DNA of 64,000 bases from Candidatus Nitricoxidireducens bremensis (GTDB taxonomy: Bacteria > Pseudomonadota > Gammaproteobacteria > Burkholderiales > Rhodocyclaceae): NCBI GenBank assembly GCA_030247725.1, contig JAOTRT010000013.1:37423-101422 (forward strand), in the 5' to 3' direction. Position 1 is the stretch's first letter; each line of letters begins with the position of its first letter. The position numbers and the translations under genes were made by a program. Below the pieces are notes generated by a model. It saw nothing but the letters and a program-made list of their open reading frames with translations, had not been told where the DNA came from and searched no databases. Shown here piece after piece: positions 12,268 to 22,840 of the stretch.

Positions 12268-14400
12268 ATGCTAGACAAGCTCATGGCTCTTGCACGCCGG
12301 TCAAGAGCGGAACTGATTGATCGTATTGCCTCGCTTCCTTCGATTGGGCACGGAAGCCCGCTGGGTTATGTGCTGACGGTCGTCCTGATGGGCGTTGCCC
12401 TGTGGGTGCGCTTGGCGATTGCTCCGGTAAGCGCTGGCCTGCAGTACGTGACCTTCTTTCCTTCCGTTACGCTCGCCGCCATCGGCTGGGGATTTCGGGC
12501 TGGATTGTTGGCGACGGCGATCGGCCTGGTATTGGCCACTTGCATATTCACGCCCCCGTATTACTCCATTTCCTGGGAAGTCCTGCAGACCAGCCTGTGG
12601 TCGAACATGGTGTTCCTGACGGATGGCGTCATCATTTCCTTTGCCATCGAGTCCTTGCACCGGTATCGCCTGCGCAGTGCCATCGAATTGAGGGCGACCC
12701 AGGATGCTCACGCGGTGCTGATGGATAGCACCCAGTACCTGCGGACCATCCTGGACAATCTGTTTGCCTATGTCGCCCTGCTGGATTTGAACGGGGTCAT
12801 CAAGGAGGTGAATCAGGCCCCCCTGGAGAAGACCGGGCATACGCGGGAGGATGTGCTCGGCGTGCGCTTCTACGACACCCCCTGGTGGTCCTACGACGAA
12901 AATGTGCGCTTGCAGTTGATGCGGGCCATCGAGGCGGCCAAGCAGGGCCGGCTCCAGCGCTACGACGTCGTGGTGAGAATGGGCGATGCGCTCATTCCGA
13001 TCGATTTTCAGATTTCACCGGTGCGCGACCTTCAGGGCAGGATCGACGGACTGCTGGCGACGGGCGTGGATATTTCCGAGCGCAAGCAGATGGAGACGGC
13101 TTTGCGGCAGAGCCAGACCATGCTGGCGCAGTTCAAGTACAGCCTCGACCACACGCAGGACGGCGTTTTCATCTTTCGTCCGGATACCCTTCGCTTCGTG
13201 TACGCGAATCACGGCGCCATGGAACAGCTGGGCTATGGCGAAGACGAGCTGATGCGGATGACGCCGCTGGATATCAAGCCGAGGTTCACCGAGCCTGTTT
13301 TTCGCGACATGCTGCAGCCACTGCTGGATGGGCGTCTGACGGCAAACACCTTCGAGACTGTGCACCGACGCAAGGATGGGCGCGATATCCCTGTGGAAAT
13401 CGTGCTTCAGCTGGTGCAGCAGGATGGCAGCGAAGCGCGCTTCATCGCCTTTGCGCGCGACATTTCGGAACGCAAGCGGGCGGAGAGCGAACTCCGGGTC
13501 GCCGCCGCCGCCTTCGAGTCGGCGGAAGGCATCATGATCACCGATGCCGACAACGTGATCCTGCGGATCAACAAGGCCTTCACCAAGGCCACCGGCTACA
13601 GCGCCGAGGAGATTATCGGCAAGACGCCGAGTCTGCTGAAATCGGGGCGCCATGATGCGGCCTTCTATGCGGCGATGTGGGAGAGCATCCGGAACACGGG
13701 GAGTTGGGAAGGGGAAATCTGGGATCGCCGCAAGAACGGCGAGATATACCCGAAGCTGCTGACCATCACGGCGGTGAAATCGGAGGATGGTCAGGTTTCC
13801 CACTACATCGGCTCCCAGATCGACATCACCGCTCGCAAGATGGCGGAGGAAGACATCCGGAATCTGGCCTTCTACGATCCGCTGACCCAGTTGCCCAATC
13901 GGCGTCTGCTGCTGGAACGGCTCGGCCATGCGCAGGCGACCAGTGCCCGCAGCAGACGGTACGGGGGGGTGCTCTTCATCGATCTGGACAACTTCAAGGC
14001 ACTGAACGACACCCTGGGTCATGACATGGGCGACCTGCTGCTGCAGCAAGTGGCGCTGCGGCTGGTCACCTGCGTCCGCGAGGGCGATACCGCGGCCCGC
14101 CTCGGCGGCGACGAGTTCGTCCTGATGCTGGAGGACCTGGGCGACAGTTTCGAGGAATCCCGGAGTCGGGTCGAAACTGTGGGCGAGAAGATCATCGCGA
14201 TGCTCAATCAGCCCTTTGCGCTGGCCGATCACGTCTATTGCTGCACGCCGAGCATCGGTGTCACCCTGTTCAGGGGGCGGCAGCACTCCATGGACGAGCT
14301 GCTGAAACAGGCCGACCTGGCGATGTACGGCGCCAAGAAGGCCGGGCGCAACACGCTGCGCTTCTTCGATGCGGCGATGAATCCGACGGCGGCCCAGTGA
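12268..14400 (+). CDS. membrane diguanylate cyclase (DUF4118-like - three PAS - GGDEF)
   Basis: About 710 residues from ATG 12268 (a GTG six bases earlier is possible). The N-terminal 140 residues hold four hydrophobic segments resembling the DUF4118 membrane domain of KdpD-like sensors (ATCIFTPPYYSISWE loop). Three PAS domains follow (about 150-280, 285-410, 415-540); the last contains the common GYSAEEIIGKTPSLLKSGRHD pattern. The C-terminal GGDEF domain has an intact GGDEF signature and the DLDNFKALNDTLGHDMGD substrate segment, so it should make c-di-GMP. No EAL domain. Codon use is slightly less extreme in GC at the start than in its neighbours. Signal unknown. Confidence 0.9.
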   Translation: MLDKLMALARRSRAELIDRIASLPSIGHGSPLGYVLTVVLMGVALWVRLAIAPVSAGLQYVTFFPSVTLAAIGWGFRAGLLATAIGLVLATCIFTPPYYSISWEVLQTSLWSNMVFLTDGVIISFAIESLHRYRLRSAIELRATQDAHAVLMDSTQYLRTILDNLFAYVALLDLNGVIKEVNQAPLEKTGHTREDVLGVRFYDTPWWSYDENVRLQLMRAIEAAKQGRLQRYDVVVRMGDALIPIDFQISPVRDLQGRIDGLLATGVDISERKQMETALRQSQTMLAQFKYSLDHTQDGVFIFRPDTLRFVYANHGAMEQLGYGEDELMRMTPLDIKPRFTEPVFRDMLQPLLDGRLTANTFETVHRRKDGRDIPVEIVLQLVQQDGSEARFIAFARDISERKRAESELRVAAAAFESAEGIMITDADNVILRINKAFTKATGYSAEEIIGKTPSLLKSGRHDAAFYAAMWESIRNTGSWEGEIWDRRKNGEIYPKLLTITAVKSEDGQVSHYIGSQIDITARKMAEEDIRNLAFYDPLTQLPNRRLLLERLGHAQATSARSRRYGGVLFIDLDNFKALNDTLGHDMGDLLLQQVALRLVTCVREGDTAARLGGDEFVLMLEDLGDSFEESRSRVETVGEKIIAMLNQPFALADHVYCCTPSIGVTLFRGRQHSMDELLKQADLAMYGAKKAGRNTLRFFDAAMNPTAAQ

Positions 14401-14433
14401 TTTTCGCGGGCGGCGGGTACCGGGTCCGCCGGG

Positions 14434-15330
14434 TCAGGAGCGCTTTCTTGCCGGGGTGGGGCGGGTCGGCGTCCGGCCGTCGGCGTCCGTCTCGATCCTG
14501 AAGCCGGCGCTGGCGTCCAGGGCGAGGCGATCCCGCAGCCAGGGCATGGCTTCCGCCAGGATACCGGCCAGCGTCCAGGGCGGATTGGCAACGAACATGC
14601 CGCTGCCGTGCATGCCGAAGCCGTCGGCCGCCGGTGTCTGAACGGTAAGGGTGACGTTGAGCCATTCCGGCGCCAGCTTCTTCAGCTTCTCCGGCAGTTC
14701 CCGCGCGTCGCCGCGCTGCAGTTGCGGATACCAGACGGCGAAGGTGCCGCTGGCGAAGCGGGCGAGGCCTTCCTTCACGGTCATCACCGTGCGCAGGTAG
14801 TCGCGCTTGTCCTCGTAGGCCGGGTCGATGAGGACCAGGCCGCGCCGGGGCGGCGGCGGCAGCACGGACTTGAGGGAGAGGAAACCGTCGGCCTGGCCGA
14901 TGGCGACGCGCTTGGTATCGTCCGGGAAGTCGCGGGCGAAGTGTTCCCGCAGCAGCTTGTTGTCGGTGCCGTGCAGCTCGAACAGGCGCAGGCGGTCCTG
15001 GTCCCGCAGCAGGCGCATGGCCAGGTAGGGGGAGCCCGGATAGTGGCGCAGCCGGCCGTCCGGGCTGAAGCTCTTCACCAGATCCAGGTAGTCGGCCACG
15101 GCGGCCGGGGCGTTCTTGGCCTCCCACAGGCGGGCGATGCCGTCGGCGTGCTCGGCGTTGCGCGCGGCGTAGCCCTTGTCCAGCGCGTAGATGCCGGCGC
15201 CGGCGTGGCTGTCGGCGAGCCAGTAGGGCTTGTCCTTCTGGTTCAGGTAGCGCAGCAGCTGGACGAGGACGAAATGCTTGAGGACGTCGGCGTGGTTGCC
15301 GGCATGGTAGGCGTGGCGGTAGCTGAGCAT
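14434..15330 (-). CDS. rlmJ: 23S rRNA (adenine2030-N6)-methyltransferase
   Basis: 298 residues starting [22 protein letters not shown], the diagnostic N-terminus of RlmJ, which methylates A2030 of 23S rRNA using S-adenosylmethionine. The cofactor region and the aminomethyl-transferase catalytic tetrad are visible; the tetrad reads DPAY (in LIDPAYEDK), whereas the more common form is DPPY. The C-terminal tail is rich in Thr/Pro/Arg and is probably disordered. ATG 15330 is chosen over an upstream ATG because family members begin at MLSYRHA. The gene is convergent with the preceding GGDEF gene; a GC-rich inverted repeat lies between them without a U-tract. Confidence 0.93.
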   Translation of the reverse strand: MLSYRHAYHAGNHADVLKHFVLVQLLRYLNQKDKPYWLADSHAGAGIYALDKGYAARNAEHADGIARLWEAKNAPAAVADYLDLVKSFSPDGRLRHYPGSPYLAMRLLRDQDRLRLFELHGTDNKLLREHFARDFPDDTKRVAIGQADGFLSLKSVLPPPPRRGLVLIDPAYEDKRDYLRTVMTVKEGLARFASGTFAVWYPQLQRGDARELPEKLKKLAPEWLNVTLTVQTPAADGFGMHGSGMFVANPPWTLAGILAEAMPWLRDRLALDASAGFRIETDADGRTPTRPTPARKRS

Positions 15331-15426
15331 GGGCGGGCGGATGGCGGAAACGCAGGTGCGCACGTTACCACGGCCGGCCGCCGGCCGAAGCGCGGGTTTC
15401 GGCGCGGGCCGGCGCTAAAATGCGCC

Positions 15427-16221
15427 ATGACCGAAAAACGCATCCTCCGCCGCGTGGCGCGCGCCGACTCCCCGCCTGCCGCACCGCCCGCCGACCCCCA
15501 GGGCGTGCGCGTCTCCAAGCTGATGGCCGAGCGGGGCCTGTGTTCCCGCCGCGAGGCCGACGCCTACATCGAGCGCGGCCTCGTCTTCGTGAACGGCGAG
15601 CGCGTCACCCTCGGCACCCGGGCGGCGCCCGACGCCGAGATCAAGCTCGCCACCGAGGCGCGGGCCCAGCAGGCCCGTCTTGTCACTATGTTGCTGCACA
15701 AGCCCGTCGGCTATGTCTCCGGCCAGGCCGAGGACGGCTACCTGCCGGCGGTGACCCTGGTCGGCCGCGACACCCAGTATGCGAAGGACCGCGGCCAGCG
15801 CTTCCAGCCGGCCCACCTGAAGGGCCTGGCGCCGGCCGGCCGCCTTGACATCGATTCCACCGGCCTGCTGGTGCTGACCCAGGACGGCCGCATCGCCCGC
15901 CAGCTGATCGGCGACGACTCGGACGTGGAAAAGGAATACCTGGTCCGCGTCGAGGGCCGCCTCGACGAGCGGAGCCTGGCGCTGCTGAACCACGGGCTGG
16001 AACTGGACGGCCGCAAGCTGCGCCCGGCCAAGGTGGCCTGGGCCAACGACGACCAGCTGCGCTTCGAGCTCAAGGAGGGCCGCAAGCGCCAGATCCGCCG
16101 CATGTGCGAGCTGGTGGGCCTGCGCGTGGTCGGCCTGAAGCGCGTGCGCATCGGCCGCGTGCGGCTCGGCGACCTGCCCCTCGGCCAGTGGCGCTATCTG
16201 CGCGAGGACGAGGCTTTCTAG
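15427..16221 (+). CDS. rRNA pseudouridine synthase, RluF/RsuA family
   Basis: 264 residues. An N-terminal S4 RNA-binding domain (about 28-75, [22 protein letters not shown]) precedes the synthase domain with the catalytic motif [13 protein letters not shown] (Asp141). The later [12 protein letters not shown] motif is characteristic of the RsuA/RluB/E/F group. The order S4 then [10 protein letters not shown] and the region after the catalytic loop look most like RluF, which modifies U2604 of 23S rRNA, but the exact target is inferred. A basic, low-complexity leader of about 25 residues precedes S4. It is followed after nine bases by an ankyrin gene. Confidence 0.87.
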   Translation: MTEKRILRRVARADSPPAAPPADPQGVRVSKLMAERGLCSRREADAYIERGLVFVNGERVTLGTRAAPDAEIKLATEARAQQARLVTMLLHKPVGYVSGQAEDGYLPAVTLVGRDTQYAKDRGQRFQPAHLKGLAPAGRLDIDSTGLLVLTQDGRIARQLIGDDSDVEKEYLVRVEGRLDERSLALLNHGLELDGRKLRPAKVAWANDDQLRFELKEGRKRQIRRMCELVGLRVVGLKRVRIGRVRLGDLPLGQWRYLREDEAF

Positions 16222-16230
16222 GAGGCGGCG

Positions 16231-16680
16231 ATGGCGGACATGGATTTCGGCGCGACGGACTGGGTGCATGCGGGGCTCACCGAGGCCATCCTGGCACGCC
16301 ACGGGCCGCCCCTCTACGTGGCAGCGGAACTGGGCTGCATCGCCGCCGCCAAGATCATGGCCGAGGTCGGCTCCAACCTGGAGGTGCGCGGCCCGCGCGG
16401 CCGGCGGCCCCTCCACGCCGCGGCGGCCGGCGGCCACGTCGGCATCCTCGGCATCCTGGTCACCGCCGGCTGCGAGATCGACGCCCAGGACGACGACGGC
16501 AACACACCGCTCATCACCGCCGTGCTGGCGGGCCAGACGGGTTCGGTGGAATTGCTGCTGGCCGTCGGCGCCGACATGGACATCGCCCGCACCGACGGCC
16601 TGACGGCCATCCATGCCGCCGAGCTGCCGGGTACGCCGGTGGCGATCCAGGAGCTCATCGAGATGGGGCGCGAGGGCTGA
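16231..16680 (+). CDS. ankyrin-repeat protein
   Basis: 149 residues with an AGGAGG ribosome-binding site. Three to four ankyrin repeats are visible: PLYVAAELGCIAAAKIMAEVGSNLEVRG, RPLHAAAAGGHVGILGILVTAGCEIDAQD, TPLITAVLAGQTGSVELLLAVGADMDIAR and a final TAIHAAELPG unit. No signal peptide or membrane segment, so it is cytoplasmic and presumably a protein-binding scaffold. It is nine bases downstream of the pseudouridine synthase and likely in the same transcript. Partner unknown. Confidence 0.8.
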   Translation: MADMDFGATDWVHAGLTEAILARHGPPLYVAAELGCIAAAKIMAEVGSNLEVRGPRGRRPLHAAAAGGHVGILGILVTAGCEIDAQDDDGNTPLITAVLAGQTGSVELLLAVGADMDIARTDGLTAIHAAELPGTPVAIQELIEMGREG

Positions 16681-16755
16681 GCGACGCCCATTCCGGTAGT
16701 ATGCCGACGGAATGAAGGGTGCCGCCCCGGCGCCCCTATCCCGTGGAGAATCCGG

Positions 16756-17595
16756 ATGCGCCGCCCGCTTGCCTGGGCCCTCGCGGCCTGCCTTTCCCTG
16801 TTTTCGCTATTCGCCGCGGCGCAGACGCCGCCCCTGCTCCTGGCCGGGACCTATAGGGCCGACATCGATCCTGCCGGCTACTGGGTCAGCGAGAAATACG
16901 ACGGCGTGCGCGCCGTCTGGGACGGCCGTGAGCTGCGCTTCCGCAGCGGCCGGCCGGTGCCGGCGCCCGGATGGTTCGTCGCCGGTCTGCCGTCGCAAGC
17001 CCTGGACGGCGAACTGTGGCTGGGGCGCGGCCGCTTCGATGCCCTCTCGGCCATCGTGCGCAAGGCCGAGCCGCTGGATGCGGAATGGCGCCAGGTGAAG
17101 TACATGGTCTTCGAGCTGCCGGACGCGCCGGGCAGCTTCACCGAGCGCATCGAGGCCATGAAGCGCATCGTCGCCGCCAGCCGCCTGCCCAACCTGCGGG
17201 CGGTCGAGCAATTCCGCGTCGCCGACCGGGCGGAGCTTGCGCGCCGGCTGGATGCCGTGGTGAAGGGGGGCGGCGAAGGCCTGATGCTGCATCGGGCCGC
17301 GGCGGCCTATCGCACCGGCCGCAGCGACGACCTGCTGAAGCTGAAGCCCTATCGGGATGCGGAAGCCAGGGTGGTCGGGCACGAGCCGGGGCGGGGCCGC
17401 CTGCGGGGGCTGACGGGGGCTTTGCGCATGGAGATGCCGGATGGCCGGCGTTTCCGCCTCGGCGCAGGACTCGGCGACGCCGAACGGCGCCAGCCGCCGC
17501 CTGTCGGCAGCCTCGTCACCTATCGCTACCAGGAGCTCACGCCGGGCGGCTTGCCGCGATTTCCCCGCTACTGGCGCGTACGCGAGGAGTTCTGA
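16756..17595 (+). CDS. ligE: exported ATP-dependent DNA ligase, minimal LigE type
   Basis: 279 residues. A cleavable signal peptide (about 1-23, ending FAAAQT) directs it to the periplasm. The ligase core follows: nucleotidylation motif K47-Y-D-G-V-R-A, then LDGELWLG, VFELPD, GEGLMLH and the LLKLKPY motif. The short C-terminal oligonucleotide-binding domain completes the smallest known ATP-dependent ligase architecture, without the extra DNA-binding domains of larger ligases. LigE proteins of Gram-negative bacteria seal nicks and are thought to act on extracellular or incoming DNA in the periplasm. No partner gene for DNA repair or uptake is adjacent. Confidence 0.88.
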   Translation: MRRPLAWALAACLSLFSLFAAAQTPPLLLAGTYRADIDPAGYWVSEKYDGVRAVWDGRELRFRSGRPVPAPGWFVAGLPSQALDGELWLGRGRFDALSAIVRKAEPLDAEWRQVKYMVFELPDAPGSFTERIEAMKRIVAASRLPNLRAVEQFRVADRAELARRLDAVVKGGGEGLMLHRAAAAYRTGRSDDLLKLKPYRDAEARVVGHEPGRGRLRGLTGALRMEMPDGRRFRLGAGLGDAERRQPPPVGSLVTYRYQELTPGGLPRFPRYWRVREEF

Positions 17596-17619
17596 AGGGC
17601 GGCCTGCGGGCCGATGAGC

Positions 17620-17925
17620 TTACTCGATGGTGAACAGCTTCTCGAAGCTGGCGATGTGCAGGACTTCTTTCACCGTTCCGCGGGGGTTGGCGATGCGGAT
17701 GCTCTTGCCGGCACCCGTGCAGTTCTCCCGCGACAGTAGCAGCATGCCGAGGGCGGAGCTGTCGATGTACTCGGCCTTGAGCAGATCGAGAACGACTTCC
17801 TTGACGGCCGGGTTGGCGACGGCCTCCTTGACGGCCTCGCGGAATTCCCGGTGGACGGAGAAATCGAAACGGCCTTCAAGCCGGATGGTCAGGCGGTTGC
17901 CCGCGAGGGATTTGGTCAGGTTCAT
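17620..17925 (-). CDS. STAS-domain protein (anti-sigma-factor antagonist type)
   Basis: 101 residues, a single STAS domain. The motif YIDSSALGMLLL contains the serine pair (Ser56/Ser57) that is phosphorylated by a cognate anti-sigma or HPK-like kinase in SpoIIAA/RsbV relatives. The partner kinase and sigma factor are not in the window. A role in stress or chemosensory signalling is typical for orphan STAS proteins in this group. It is convergent with ligE and separated from the downstream regulator gene by about 100 bases, in which AT-rich stretches (TATAAC, TATTAT on the minus strand) may hold its promoter. Confidence 0.85.
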   Translation of the reverse strand: MNLTKSLAGNRLTIRLEGRFDFSVHREFREAVKEAVANPAVKEVVLDLLKAEYIDSSALGMLLLSRENCTGAGKSIRIANPRGTVKEVLHIASFEKLFTIE

Positions 17926-18029
17926 GGTCGGATGGCTGCCAGAATAATACGTAAGTTATATGCTACGCCATCGGGGCGGTTTCGGGAATTGCACCGATGG
18001 CCGACGCGCCAAGGGCCGATGCGCAGCCT

Positions 18030-19970
18030 TCAGGCGCAGTTCCCGGCCGCTGGCCGTCCCGCCTTGCGCAGGCGCCGATAGAGGGTGTTGCGGCTGATGC
18101 CCAGGCGTCTGGCCGCCTCCGACAGGTTGCCGCGGCTGGCGGCAATGGCACGGGTCATGGCGGCTTCCGACAGGGCGTGAAGGTTCTCGGCCTCTCCTGT
18201 CGCGTCGATTGCCCCGGTGGGACGGTGGAGCGGGCCCCGCAGTTCCTCGGCCAGATCGTCGGGCAGATGCTGCCAGCCGATCAGGGTTTCGCCGTCGTCG
18301 AGCAGCGCGCAGGCGGTGCGCAGGGCATTGGCAAGCTGCCGCAGGTTGCCGGGCCAGCCGTAGCCGGCCAGGGCCGCGGCCAGTCCCTCGCCGATGGAGA
18401 TCGGCCTGCCCGGCGCGATTTCCGCCAGCATGCGGGCCGTGAGGGCGGCGAAGTCGCTGCGCTCGCGCAGGGGCGGCAGCATGAGGGTGAGTCCGTTGAT
18501 GCGGTAATAGAGGTCGGCCCGGAAACGCCCGGCGTCCATCTCGGCCTTCAGATTGCGGTGGCTGGCGCAGATGAGCAGGAAGTCGACGGCAATCGGCTTG
18601 CCGCCGCCAACCGGCACCACTTCCCGTTCCTGCAGGACCCGTAGCAGACGCGCCTGTTGCGCCTGGGGCATGTCGCCGATTTCGTCGAGGAACAGGGTTC
18701 CGCCGTGGGCGGCGCGGATGCGGCCCCGGGAGCCTTCCTTGCTGGCGCCGGAAAAGGCGCCGGGAAGGTAGCCGAACAATTCGGCCTCGATCAGGTTTTC
18801 CGGCAGGGTGGCGCAGTTGACGGCGACGAAGGGCTTGCCGCGGCGCGGCCCGGACTCGTGGAAGGAGCGGGCGAATATTTCCTTGCCGGCGCCCGATTCG
18901 CCTTGCAGCAGGAGCGCTATCGGTTTGCCGACGACGCGGCGCGCCTTTTCGATGGCGGCCTGCAGGCGGGCGTCGCCGGAGTCGAGCTGCATCAGCGCGT
19001 CCACCGGCGCTTCCCGGACATGGGGGACGGCAATCCGGCGTTCGCGATGCCCGAGTTCGATGCGCACGAACAGGCGGCTGCCGCCGCGGTGGACCACCGG
19101 CATGGGCTCGTTGCCGCGCCGGCGTCCCCAATCCACCAGGTCCGCCTGCCGCAGTTGCAGCATGCGTCCTATCGAGGCGGCGCCGAGATCGGCGGGGCCG
19201 AGTCCGAGCAGCGCCAGGCCCGCCTGGTTGGCGCCGACGATCCAGCCGTCCTCGGAAAGCGCGGCCACGCCTTCGGCGACGGTACCGATGCCCTCGGCGA
19301 GGGGGTGGAAGCGGATGCGCAGGGCGTCGCCGTGGCGGGCCTCGAAGAGGCGGTTCTCGATCATCTGGGCGGCGGCGCGCACCAGGCCGAAGGTGTGCGG
19401 GTGGCGTCCGCGCTGGTCGCCGGAAATGTCCAGGACGCCGAGCAGCCGGCCGTCGGGCGACACCACGGGAGCGGCGGCGCAGGTCAGGAAGCCGTTGCGG
19501 TCGAGGTAGTGCTCGGCGCCATGGACGACCACCGGGCCGGCCTCGGCCAGGGCGGTGCCGATGGCGTTGGTGCCGCGATGGCGTTCGTTCCAGGAAGCGC
19601 CCGGCATCAGGGCCACCCTTTCGGCGCGGCCGAGGAAGTCCGCGTCGCCAAGGGTCTGGAGCACGACGCCGCGGTCGTCGGCGAGCAGGACCAGGCTGCC
19701 CGAGTTGCGGGTCTGGGCGTGCAGGTATTCCATTACCGGTCGCGCATGGGCGAGGAATTCCTGCTGGCGGATAGCGAGACGGGAAAACTGGGAACCATCG
19801 AGATGGGGGGCGTCCGGCAGGCGTCCCATGGGCGCCAGGCCGGCATCCAGGCAGCGGCGCCAGGAGCGTACGACCGCCGGCCCGACGAGGGTCGGCGGCG
19901 GCGTTTCGCCGCGTTCGACGAGTTGGTGGCGCGCCTGCCGCAAGGCCGCGCCGGTGGGCGTGGTCAGCAT
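18030..19970 (-). CDS. sigma-54-dependent activator, AcoR-like
   Basis: 646 residues. N-terminal GAF-like sensor region (to about 210), a PAS-like segment (about 215-300), an AAA+ domain with Walker A GESGAGKE and the sigma-54 contact loop written GAFSGA instead of GAFTGA, and a C-terminal Fis-type helix-turn-helix (NLSEAARRLGISRNTLYRRLRKAG). This arrangement is that of AcoR, the activator of acetoin or alcohol/aldehyde catabolism. ATG 19970 is preceded by GGAGAG. It is divergent from an aldehyde dehydrogenase whose promoter carries a -24/-12 element, so that gene is the probable target. The inducer is unknown. Confidence 0.93.
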   Translation of the reverse strand: MLTTPTGAALRQARHQLVERGETPPPTLVGPAVVRSWRRCLDAGLAPMGRLPDAPHLDGSQFSRLAIRQQEFLAHARPVMEYLHAQTRNSGSLVLLADDRGVVLQTLGDADFLGRAERVALMPGASWNERHRGTNAIGTALAEAGPVVVHGAEHYLDRNGFLTCAAAPVVSPDGRLLGVLDISGDQRGRHPHTFGLVRAAAQMIENRLFEARHGDALRIRFHPLAEGIGTVAEGVAALSEDGWIVGANQAGLALLGLGPADLGAASIGRMLQLRQADLVDWGRRRGNEPMPVVHRGGSRLFVRIELGHRERRIAVPHVREAPVDALMQLDSGDARLQAAIEKARRVVGKPIALLLQGESGAGKEIFARSFHESGPRRGKPFVAVNCATLPENLIEAELFGYLPGAFSGASKEGSRGRIRAAHGGTLFLDEIGDMPQAQQARLLRVLQEREVVPVGGGKPIAVDFLLICASHRNLKAEMDAGRFRADLYYRINGLTLMLPPLRERSDFAALTARMLAEIAPGRPISIGEGLAAALAGYGWPGNLRQLANALRTACALLDDGETLIGWQHLPDDLAEELRGPLHRPTGAIDATGEAENLHALSEAAMTRAIAASRGNLSEAARRLGISRNTLYRRLRKAGRPAAGNCA

Positions 19971-20023
19971 GTCTCTCCTCCAGTGTGGGTGGACCGGCTC
20001 ATGGGCCGGCCGCGTTTTTTCCA

Positions 20024-20121
20024 CCACGATACGTGGCGCCGGAGGCCGGTGCAAGCCTTGGGGCCGGATCGGAAAGGCAGGTGTGCCATTTCGTGACAGT
20101 GCGCCGGAACGGTACGTATCG
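20024..20121. promoter_or_regulatory. possible upstream activator sites for the sigma-54 promoter
   Basis: CGATACGT at about 20027-20034, inside the dyad CCACG-ATA-CGTGG, and its exact reverse complement ACGTATCG at 20114-20121 lie in the divergent gap. They sit about 190 and 100 bases upstream of the predicted start of the aldehyde dehydrogenase transcript, distances usual for sigma-54 enhancer sites. Binding by the AcoR-like protein is inferred. Confidence 0.35.
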
Positions 20122-20194
20122 GGTCGGGTTGCGGCACCGGCCTGGGGCGATGGTCACGCCAATCGATTCAATGGCTTGCGGCGGTGGCGCCCCA

Positions 20195-20210
20195 TGGCAC
20201 GGTCCCTGCG
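20195..20210 (+). promoter_or_regulatory. sigma-54 (-24/-12) promoter
   Basis: TGGCACG-GTCC-CTGCG matches the RpoN consensus TGGCACG-N4-TTGCW nearly perfectly, including the invariant GG and GC pairs at correct spacing. Transcription should start near 20220, about 48 bases before the aldehyde dehydrogenase ATG. Confidence 0.8.
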
Positions 20211-20267
20211 AATGGAGGTCGGGCCCGGCGTTTCGGGACACCGAAAAATCTACAGGAGGAGAATCCC

Positions 20268-21788
<1,521 letters not shown>

Positions 21789-21848
21789 TCCGGTTCCGGC
21801 ATCCGGCCCACGGGGGCGGGCGACCGCCTCCTGTCATTGGAGGCAGGC

Positions 21849-22223
21849 ATGGTTGATAGAGTCATCGCCACCGAGGCCGCCCTCGAACTCATCGAGGTCC
21901 TCAAGCGCAAGCACGGCCTCGTGTTCTTCCACCAGTCCGGCGGCTGCTGCGACAACAGCGCCGCCAACTGCTATCTGCCCGGCGAGCTGACCATCGGCGC
22001 CGGCGACGTGTATCTCGGCGACATCGGCGGCTGCCCGTTCTACATCGGCAAGGCCCAGTACGAGTACTGGAAGCACACCCAGCTCATCATCGACGTGATC
22101 GAGGGAACCGGCGGCACCTTTTCCCTGGAAGGGCCGGAGGGGAAGGCCTTCCATACCCGCTCGCGGGTCTTTACGGACGAGGAGTTGGCCGCATTGAACG
22201 GGGGCGCCGCCCCAGGGAAGTAA
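21849..22223 (+). CDS. DUF779 family protein, aldehyde-dehydrogenase companion
   Basis: 124 residues starting at ATG 21849 behind GGAGGCAGG. The conserved HQSGGCCDNSAANCYLPGE and GDIGGCPFYIGKAQYEYWKHTQLIIDV segments, with four cysteines in the first half (two adjacent), define DUF779. Members very often follow ExaC-like aldehyde dehydrogenases, as here, 60 bases downstream, and are presumed to assist them; the biochemical role is unknown. The cysteine cluster suggests metal binding or a thiol function. Confidence 0.88.
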   Translation: MVDRVIATEAALELIEVLKRKHGLVFFHQSGGCCDNSAANCYLPGELTIGAGDVYLGDIGGCPFYIGKAQYEYWKHTQLIIDVIEGTGGTFSLEGPEGKAFHTRSRVFTDEELAALNGGAAPGK

Positions 22224-22267
22224 TGGCGCCGCCGAGCGGTGGGGCGAAAGCCCGGTCGGAATGAAAG

Positions 22268-22840
22268 CTAGCGGATGACCGCCGCCTTGGCCATGGCCTC
22301 GACCTGGGCCCGGTGGCGCGGGAAGAAGGTGAGCCGCGGCGCATGGTAGATCAGGGCGAAGAGTTCGCCGCGATCCACCGCGCCGAAGCCGACGCCGAGC
22401 AACTGGACGTTGTCCACCTTGCGGATGTGTTCGTACTCGAAGCGGAAGCCCTGGCGCCCGCCGAAGCGGTAGGGTTCCAGGCGGGTCAGCTTGAACACGG
22501 AATTGTCCCGGCTCATGACGCCTTCGAGCATCGCCACGATGGCTTCGGTCTGCATGGTGCTGCGGAAGACGAAGTTCTGCTGCTTGCCGCCTGCGGACCC
22601 CTCGGCGTGCATCATCTGGCCGTCCTTGATGCCGGAATAGATGAGCAGTTCGTCCACGGCGATGCCCTCCATGGTCCAGACCTGGGCGGGCTTGATGCCG
22701 GGGAAGTCGAGATGGTTCCAGCTGCCGTCGATGCTGACCGCAAGGCGCTCGCCGATGGTGTGGCTGCCCGACTCCATCTTGCGGACGGTGCCGCAGCCGG
22801 CGAGGAAGAGGACGAGGAGGATGGGCAGCAGTCTGTTCAT
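22268..22840 (-). CDS. lipoprotein of unknown function
   Basis: 190 residues with a lipoprotein signal (MNRLLPILLVLFLAGCGTV, lipobox LAGC). The mature part has mixed alpha/beta character and no recognised catalytic motif. It is the last gene of a three-gene operon: its ATG overlaps the stop of the M48 protease upstream by four bases (ATGA). Acts probably at the inner leaflet of the outer membrane. The operon context suggests a link with the protease, but no function can be assigned. Confidence 0.75.
   Translation of the reverse strand: MNRLLPILLVLFLAGCGTVRKMESGSHTIGERLAVSIDGSWNHLDFPGIKPAQVWTMEGIAVDELLIYSGIKDGQMMHAEGSAGGKQQNFVFRSTMQTEAIVAMLEGVMSRDNSVFKLTRLEPYRFGGRQGFRFEYEHIRKVDNVQLLGVGFGAVDRGELFALIYHAPRLTFFPRHRAQVEAMAKAAVIR

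Noticed and set aside
14411..14431. CGGCGG/CCGCCG inverted repeat between the GGDEF gene and rlmJ
   Set aside because: No U-run on either strand; in such GC-rich DNA a six-base stem is expected by chance.
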